Shown here: piece by piece, positions 59,025-64,000 of the stretch
Layout of the letters: each line of letters starts with the position of its first letter
Position numbering within the stretch: position 1 is the first letter of the stretch
NCBI RefSeq assembly: GCF_001895205.1
Contig: NZ_BDJF01000027.1
Location: 248,001 to 312,000, forward strand
Source of the DNA: Vibrio injensis
GTDB taxonomy: Bacteria > Pseudomonadota > Gammaproteobacteria > Enterobacterales > Vibrionaceae
Direction of reading: 5' to 3'
DNA: 64,000 nucleotides
Notes under the pieces: model-generated
Told to the model about the DNA's origin: nothing
What the model saw: the letters and a program-made list of their open reading frames with translations, nothing else
The model's database searches: none
Translations under genes and position numbers: made by a program

Positions 59025-59078
59025 ACTCATATCCGCTCTCTGTTTTTTTAATGCCTTAGACGCAGGTCTATAGACTGA

Positions 59079-59816
59079 TTAATCGAGAGCGATCCCATAC
59101 TTAAGCAGTATTTCGTTAAAAGTACCATTGGCTTTGATTTGTGCTAACCCTCGATTAAAGGCTTCGATGTACTCGAGAGCATTGGGATTGGCTAGCCCAG
59201 AGGTAACATGAAGTGAGTTAGCGGATAAACCACTCGTGGTAAATCGATAGTTATTGGCATCCAAACCATTGTCACTCATTAAAGAGCGAGCGACTAATTC
59301 ATCTTCTAAAGTGACGTCGATCCGGCCTGCTTCTAAACGGCGTAAATTAGAAATTAAATCATTGGCTTCTGAGCGATTAAATAGCGTTGAATTTAAAAAA
59401 TCGTCGCCATATCCATAACCTCGAACAGTACCTACGCGTTTACCTGCGAGACTATCAAGACCGCTATATTCAAAGGCATTCGTGGGTAGGGTAATAAACT
59501 TTATTTGGTTGTAGAGATAATGATCGCTATAAGCCAGAACGCTGGTTCGCTGTTCGGTAAACCACGTTGCTGGTAGCAAATCAATATTGCCTGCTTGAAC
59601 CTCTGCCAGTGCCCTTGCCCAAGGCATAATTTGAAACTCCAGTTGATAGCCTTGCGTTTCTAGAGCGGCGCTGACTAATTCAATAGAAAGTCCATGAGGA
59701 GCCTCTGAGGTGACAAACGGTGGCCATGGATCTTGCGCTGCTGTGAGAGTTTTCGCCCAGCTTGTCCAGCTCAGAAAAGTAAGTAATACGGTTAAACAAA
59801 GTGATGTAACTTTCAT
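59079..59816 (-). CDS. Extracytoplasmic solute-binding protein, family 3-like (orphan)
   Basis: A 245-residue exported SBP_bac_3-type protein. Signal peptide at 1 to about 21 (SWAKT), lobe I with AQDPWPPFV and GLSIELVSAALETQGYQ, the hinge block MPWARALAEVQAGNIDLLPA, and the AGKRVGTVRGYGYGD strand. It should bind an amino acid or similar small polar ligand. No ABC permease or ATPase is adjacent. It lies downstream of a second binding protein and a chemoreceptor on the same strand, suggesting a sensory rather than a transport role. Confidence 0.85.
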   Translation of the reverse strand: MKVTSLCLTVLLTFLSWTSWAKTLTAAQDPWPPFVTSEAPHGLSIELVSAALETQGYQLEFQIMPWARALAEVQAGNIDLLPATWFTEQRTSVLAYSDHYLYNQIKFITLPTNAFEYSGLDSLAGKRVGTVRGYGYGDDFLNSTLFNRSEANDLISNLRRLEAGRIDVTLEDELVARSLMSDNGLDANNYRFTTSGLSANSLHVTSGLANPNALEYIEAFNRGLAQIKANGTFNEILLKYGIALD

Positions 59817-59889
59817 ACGAAGACCTCATTATCCTAATAAAACACTGGTGTCGTTTGAGTAGGGAAAACGCCACTTTGTATCCAAGGTG

Positions 59890-59929
59890 ATCACTTGAAG
59901 AGATTGAAGAAGTATTCTCTTCAAGTGAT
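59890..59929. other. Perfect 13-bp hairpin between the two binding-protein genes
   Basis: Inverted repeat 59890-59902 with 59917-59929, 14-nt loop, 20 bp past the stop of the upstream binding-protein gene. It may stop or process the message. Confidence 0.6.
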
Positions 59930-59948
59930 GAAGTACGGATTGATAGTA

Positions 59949-60686
59949 TTAACGATAACCGGCAATAATTTCATCGAGCTTACCGCTCTCTTTGATGAGA
60001 TTAATTCCGTTTTGCAGTTTTTCGACATACTGATCATTGGTATTGTTATGGAACGCGAAGTAGGTTTGCGATTCATGTAATACGTAGACGATTTCGTAGA
60101 GACTGGGATCGATATTTTGTTCACGCATAATAAATACACCGACATTATCGCCATAAGCCCACAGATCGATGCGATTAGCATCCAATTGTCTGGCGACCAT
60201 TTCTGGTGATGCGGAAGGTCTTAACGCATTAGGATTGACCTCTAGATTGCGTAGCAGTTGCTCACCGATATCTTCTCTGACTACACCCACGCGATAATTA
60301 TTAAGATCGCTCGGTGTGGAAATTTTGATACCTTTGGCTTTTGGTGCCCAGAGCACGACTCGACTTTCAACAATCGGTCCAGCCCATTTAAAGAGGTTGT
60401 CTCGAGCTTCAGTACGTGTCATAGAAAAGAGAACGGTATTTGGCGTTTCTAGCGCTGCAGCGTAACCTCTCGCCCATGGTTGAAGTTGTACGCTTTCGCG
60501 CTTGACAGGGTCATTGACGGCTTCTGAGGCTGATTCAAGCACATCAATAGCGATTCCCGTTAATCTCCCTTGTTCTTCATAGTTAAAGGGAGGGTAGATT
60601 TCAGTAATAAAATTTAGATCGTTTAAGCTTGATGCAAAACTGTAAGAAGATACGGCCAATAAACTGGCGGTGATAATTGACTTCAT
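59949..60686 (-). CDS. Extracytoplasmic solute-binding protein, family 3-like (orphan)
   Basis: A 245-residue exported protein of the same family and length as its neighbour. Signal peptide at 1 to about 18 (SYSFASS). Lobe I is DLNFITEIYPPFNYEEQGRLTG, with LQPWARGYAAALETPNTVLFSM in the position of the neighbour's PWARAL block. ATG 60686 is chosen (GAGGG 7 nt upstream; starts the signal peptide); the frame to 60755 would include a hairpin region. Ligand unknown. No transporter genes adjacent; directly downstream of a chemoreceptor. Confidence 0.85.
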   Translation of the reverse strand: MKSIITASLLAVSSYSFASSLNDLNFITEIYPPFNYEEQGRLTGIAIDVLESASEAVNDPVKRESVQLQPWARGYAAALETPNTVLFSMTRTEARDNLFKWAGPIVESRVVLWAPKAKGIKISTPSDLNNYRVGVVREDIGEQLLRNLEVNPNALRPSASPEMVARQLDANRIDLWAYGDNVGVFIMREQNIDPSLYEIVYVLHESQTYFAFHNNTNDQYVEKLQNGINLIKESGKLDEIIAGYR

Positions 60687-60724
60687 GGTGTTCCCTCTTG
60701 ATGACGATTGAAGTGGTATCCCTA

Positions 60725-60751
60725 GAGGAGGCAATGAACCATTACCTCCTC
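60725..60751. other. Hairpin between chemoreceptor and binding-protein genes
   Basis: 11-nt arms (60725-60735 and 60741-60751) with one mismatch, 5-nt loop, directly after the chemoreceptor stop (60762). It contains GAGGAGG on the plus strand and CCTCCTC on the other side. It may attenuate or process the downstream message. Confidence 0.5.
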
Positions 60752-60761
60752 TCACCGGAAA

Positions 60762-62288
60762 TTAATGGGTTTTAAATTTAGCAACTTGTTGTTTGATTTC
60801 TTCTCCAATATTGATCACCTCCACCGACATACTTAAGTTGGTTTGAGCACCATCAGCCACCGCTTTAGATGCGTCAACGACGTCAAGTAAGGAGCGACTA
60901 ATTGAGGCAATCGATACATTTTGTCTTTCGGCAAGATCGGCCACGTGCTGGTTTTTTTCTTTGATGGTTTTTGCCATCAGGTTCATTTTTTCGATAACGG
61001 AGTGAGACTCACCAAAACGTTCAGAAGTTTTTTCCAGAGTTAGTGCGATGTCATGCAACTCTTTTTCAACCATTGAGGTGGCTTCATTGAGCGCATTGAT
61101 ATTGGTTTTTATTTGTTCGGTTGAGTGGCTGGTTTTTACGGCTAGATTGCGGACTTCATCGGCGACCACCGCGAATCCTCGACCTTGTTCGCCAGCTCGA
61201 GCGGCTTCGATGGCCGCGTTGAGTGCCAGTAGGTTGGTTTGTTCTGAAATGTCATTAATCACATTTAAAATGGCGTTAATCTTTTCACCTTCTTGAGAAA
61301 GCGTAGTCATTTTGCTGTTAAGCAGTAGCATTTTCTCCTGCATTTTCTTCATTTCGTGCGAGGTGGTTTCAATCGTACTGTGCATTGAGTCTGTTAACGT
61401 GCTAGATGAACTGGCGTGCTGGGCGCTATCTAAAGCAGACTCATTAACTTGTTGAATTGAATGTTGAATCTCAACCGCAGCGTGTGAGATAGAATCTAAC
61501 GTGTGTTGCTGTTGATTGAGTTTTACGGCATTGTCGCTCGCGATATCTTTACTGGCGAGTGAGGATTGATGCAGGTGTTCCGTTGACTGGATGATTTTTT
61601 GAACAATGGTTTCTAAAGACTCGGTGAATCGATTGATCCCTAAGGTAATATCTTTAAATTCGTTGAGTTTGGCTGGCTCAATCCGTTGCGTGAGATCACC
61701 ATCTCCAGAAGAAAGATCCATGACACGCTCTGTTAGATTAGATAATGGTTTTAAGACGGTCATCCTTAAAAGTAGGAAAGAGATTAGCGTGATTAATATA
61801 TCCAGAGTTAGAATTTCAATAATGACCGTTTTCATTAATTCAGATAATTGTTCAGCGATGGAAAAGTCATTGTAATATAAGACGATAGAACCCACTTTTT
61901 TGATATCACCAAAATCATCAATAAAGAATTCCTGCTCTTTTTTCCCCGTATATGATTTGGGGTCAATATTGGTGATCTCGGGGTATTCAGGATGATTGAG
62001 ATAAAAGATTATCGATTTATCATTATTGTCTTTTATCTGTATCGCACTAATCGCAGGCTCATTAAGCTCTGATACTACAATCGCTTTCGCTGAGTCAAAA
62101 TCGAAGTCCCAAATCGGTTTAGGTAGGCTGATCGATAAACGATGGGTGGCATGTTCAACATTTGCACTAAGGCTTTGATAAAGCTGTTTTTGAAAAACAT
62201 TATATTTTACTGCGCCCATTCCCAGCAGAATCAGAGTAATAGCCAATACAATTTGGCTAAAAAAGATCACTTTGATACTTTTAAACAT
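60762..62288 (-). CDS. Methyl-accepting chemotaxis protein
   Basis: A 508-residue chemoreceptor. TM1 is at about 7-28, followed by a compact extracytoplasmic sensor of about 125 residues (29-153), TM2 at about 155-178, HAMP (about 180-230), and the signalling hairpin with [21 protein letters not shown]. The sensor does not look like a Cache domain that I can name with confidence. The first gene in a same-strand row with two orphan binding proteins, a layout seen when receptors read ligand-loaded periplasmic proteins. Confidence 0.93.
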   Translation of the reverse strand: MFKSIKVIFFSQIVLAITLILLGMGAVKYNVFQKQLYQSLSANVEHATHRLSISLPKPIWDFDFDSAKAIVVSELNEPAISAIQIKDNNDKSIIFYLNHPEYPEITNIDPKSYTGKKEQEFFIDDFGDIKKVGSIVLYYNDFSIAEQLSELMKTVIIEILTLDILITLISFLLLRMTVLKPLSNLTERVMDLSSGDGDLTQRIEPAKLNEFKDITLGINRFTESLETIVQKIIQSTEHLHQSSLASKDIASDNAVKLNQQQHTLDSISHAAVEIQHSIQQVNESALDSAQHASSSSTLTDSMHSTIETTSHEMKKMQEKMLLLNSKMTTLSQEGEKINAILNVINDISEQTNLLALNAAIEAARAGEQGRGFAVVADEVRNLAVKTSHSTEQIKTNINALNEATSMVEKELHDIALTLEKTSERFGESHSVIEKMNLMAKTIKEKNQHVADLAERQNVSIASISRSLLDVVDASKAVADGAQTNLSMSVEVINIGEEIKQQVAKFKTH

Positions 62289-62436
62289 AATTAATCCCCA
62301 TCTACTCCGTTACCTATTGAGTATAGTCGGCGCTCAATTTAGTGCTAACTGAAGCGAAAAATTATGTTTTTTTACAGGGATGAGAAATTAATTGGATGAA
62401 ATTTCTTCATCTATTAGTTTGATTATATTAGATTTT

Positions 62437-63330
62437 TTAAGGAATGGTCATATCTAGATGATCCCATTGTGTACTGACAAAATCGATAAACTGCCGCACG
62501 AGTGGTGACTGATAGCTGCGTGATAAATACACCGCCCACAATGCGCTGGTTGCTAAATGGTAGTCGGGTAATATCTGGATTAGAGCGCGATCTTTTAAGT
62601 AGCGATTGGCTAAATCACAAGGGAGCAGGGCAATGCCTTTACCATGTAATGTTGCCCGGCAGATTAGGCTCATATCGTTGGCTCGAATCGTACCATTGAC
62701 ATTAACACTGTAGGTTTGGTTATGACGAAGAAACTCCCATTTATGATGTGAAAGATGGACAAAACAGTTGTGCTTAGCTAGGTCACTCGGCTGTACAATC
62801 GGTTGATGTTGAGCAAGATAAGTCGGTGCAGCACAAGCAACCGTATCGACTTGAAAAAGACGCCGAGCAATTAATTGTTCGTCAGGCTGATTAGTGAAAC
62901 GCAGCGCAATATCTACCCGTTCATCAACCAGTTGAGCTAAGCGATCAGAAGCAAGAATATCAATCGTCACTTGTGGATGTAGGTCAGTAAACGCTTCTAC
63001 CGCATCAAGCAGAAGATAACGTGCCAAGCCAATCGGTACCGAAATTCGAATGCGTCCAGACAGTGACTGCGATTGCTCTAGGGCTCGCATTTCTAATTCT
63101 GCTGTTTGATGGAGGATTTTCTCACACTGTCTAAGCGCTTCTTCACCGGATGCTGTTAGGCTCACTTTACGTGTGGTTCGATGCAGCAAACGTTGTTTTA
63201 GCCAATCTTCAATTTCTTGTACATGACGGGAGACTTGTAAGCGGCTTAAGTTAAGATTTTCTGCCGCTTGAGTGAAACTGCCAATATTGGCAACTTCTAC
63301 AAAGCTGCGCATCGCGGTCAATTTATCCAT
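62437..63330 (-). CDS. LysR-family transcriptional regulator
   Basis: A 297-residue LTTR. The N-terminal winged helix is MDKLTAMRSFVEVANIGSFT, with recognition helix NLSRLQVSRHVQEIEDWL. The C-terminal LysR substrate domain is from about residue 90 (LSGRIRISVPIGLARYLL). ATG 63330 is preferred to ATG 63336, which has no room for its ribosome-binding site. It is divergent from the NAD(P)-binding protein gene and probably regulates it; a palindrome lies in the 120-bp space between them. The ligand is unknown. Confidence 0.92.
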   Translation of the reverse strand: MDKLTAMRSFVEVANIGSFTQAAENLNLSRLQVSRHVQEIEDWLKQRLLHRTTRKVSLTASGEEALRQCEKILHQTAELEMRALEQSQSLSGRIRISVPIGLARYLLLDAVEAFTDLHPQVTIDILASDRLAQLVDERVDIALRFTNQPDEQLIARRLFQVDTVACAAPTYLAQHQPIVQPSDLAKHNCFVHLSHHKWEFLRHNQTYSVNVNGTIRANDMSLICRATLHGKGIALLPCDLANRYLKDRALIQILPDYHLATSALWAVYLSRSYQSPLVRQFIDFVSTQWDHLDMTIP

Positions 63331-63345
63331 GGTCATCTCTCATTA

Positions 63346-63362
63346 GTATCTTAGTTAGATAC
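63346..63362. promoter_or_regulatory. Candidate LysR operator
   Basis: Perfect dyad GTATCT-N5-AGATAC contains the T-N11-A pattern typical of LTTR sites, 16 bp from the LysR start and 88 bp from the divergent gene start. Confidence 0.6.
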
Positions 63363-63450
63363 AATCTACATCCTTTCTTACTATTTATCACTCGTTCAGG
63401 GGCGACTACACTAGCATCTGTTGATAAATTAAACATTAGGGTGTTAAAGA

Positions 63451-64000
63451 ATGAAAGTTGCTATTGTTGGAGCTTCGGGTTGGATCGGTAGTCATTTAGT
63501 GCAAGAAGCACTATCTCGTGGGCATGATGTCGTCGCTATGGTGCGCGATCCTGCGAAAATGACCGATGCGAATGTTGAGGTGCGTCAGTTTGACGTGGAT
63601 AACCAAGCCAATTTTGCTCAATTATTTGCCGATATTGATGTTGTCATGGTGTCGATTGGCGGTCGAGCAAACGGGGAACATGGTATTGTGGCTAAGACGG
63701 CAGAGCTATTATTAAGCCAATTACCTCAAGTAGGCGTCAAGCGTTTACTTTGGGTTGGGGGAGCCGGTTCGTTAGAAGTTTCACCGGGGGTTGCACTGGT
63801 CTCTTTACCGGACTTTCCAAGCGAATATAAACCAGAAGCATTAGCACAAGGCGAAGCCTTGGCGATTTTTAGAAGTAGCGATAGTTCATTGAATTGGACT
63901 TTCGTTAGTCCTGCGGCTGAGATTTTCCCGGGGGAAAAACAAGGGGCTTATCGAATCGGTGGCGATCAGCTGCTCGTGGATAGCGACGGAAATAGCCGTA
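63451..64000 (+). CDS. NAD(P)-binding (NmrA/SDR-like) protein, truncated by window edge
   Basis: At least 183 residues, continuing past the right edge. It starts MKVAIVGASGWIGSHLVQEA, an extended-SDR/NmrA-type NAD(P)-binding motif GxxGxxG, followed by VVAMVRDPAKM after the second strand and VKRLLWVGGAGSLEV in the third. It resembles the YwnB/azoreductase-like NAD(P)H-binding group that often sits divergent to a LysR regulator. No catalytic YxxxK is visible in the portion present. Function unknown. Confidence 0.85.
   Translation, partial: MKVAIVGASGWIGSHLVQEALSRGHDVVAMVRDPAKMTDANVEVRQFDVDNQANFAQLFADIDVVMVSIGGRANGEHGIVAKTAELLLSQLPQVGVKRLLWVGGAGSLEVSPGVALVSLPDFPSEYKPEALAQGEALAIFRSSDSSLNWTFVSPAAEIFPGEKQGAYRIGGDQLLVDSDGNSR

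Noticed and set aside
1..64000. CRISPR arrays, IS elements, prophage genes, integron attC arrays, tRNA or rRNA genes
   Set aside because: I looked for regular spacers, transposase or integrase-like proteins and tRNA cloverleaf motifs and saw none. The only tandem arrays are the oriCII iterons and the GAGAAA repeat.

Overview
The window comes from a Vibrio-type gammaproteobacterium and covers the replication origin of the second chromosome. The evidence is a ParA2/ParB2 partition pair, a 658-residue RctB initiator, and an origin with a DnaA box and six phased GATC-containing 12-mers. There are also four copies of the ParB2-type palindrome TTTACANTGTAAA. The gene content (chitinase, an INDY-type transporter, malT/malP/malQ/glgB, a YebC paralogue, a DUF3283 protein) fits the same assignment. 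I see no rRNA, tRNA, CRISPR array, prophage or insertion sequence, so this is essentially core and shell chromosome. Species cannot be assigned from the sequence alone.

Layout. Positions 1-8.6 kb hold a chemoreceptor, a secreted multidomain chitinase, a UPF0319 periplasmic protein, a DASS/INDY Na+-coupled carboxylate transporter and an AEC-family permease. From 8.9 to 19.7 kb is a maltodextrin/glycogen block: glgB, malQ and malP on the minus strand, divergent from malT, with a good CRP site and MalT-box-like motifs between malP and malT; yibL follows. From 20 to 30 kb come two more chemoreceptors, a REC-REC-GGDEF diguanylate cyclase preceded by a 13-copy GAGAAA repeat, a YkgJ-type cysteine-cluster protein, a coupled iron-sulfur photolyase/SDR pair and a Tat-exported sulfide:quinone-reductase-like flavoprotein.

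From 30 to 39.2 kb is the origin zone: tmcA (with ParB2 sites at its 3' end), an orphan polyamine-type binding protein, parB, parA, about 1.45 kb of origin and regulatory DNA, and rctB. Iterons, DnaA box, AT-rich strip, a probable rctB promoter and a 29-mer-like element overlapping its start region follow one another in that order. From 39.4 to 50.8 kb are two small proteins, a YebC/YeeN regulator, a 3-hydroxyisobutyrate-dehydrogenase-type enzyme, a REC-PP2C response regulator, a DUF342 protein, pdxH, and two paralogous secreted coiled-coil/PEGA proteins, one of them with a SUMF1-like domain that lacks the catalytic cysteines; an AraC regulator ends this part.

From 51 to 56.6 kb is a proline utilisation operon in which the C-terminal ALDH-like domain of PutA is a separate gene between putA and putP. 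Then come an FMN riboswitch with ribB, an RhlE-like helicase with a hairpin-rich leader, a cluster of one chemoreceptor and two orphan extracytoplasmic binding proteins, and a LysR regulator divergent from an NAD(P)-binding protein that runs off the right edge.

Most gene ends carry clear intrinsic terminators, many of them bidirectional between convergent genes. Starts were moved inward from the longest open frame where a ribosome-binding site or family length justified it (AEC permease, yibL, photolyase, SQR-like protein, potD-like protein, parA, rctB, DUF3283, REC-PP2C, DUF342, second binding protein, and others).
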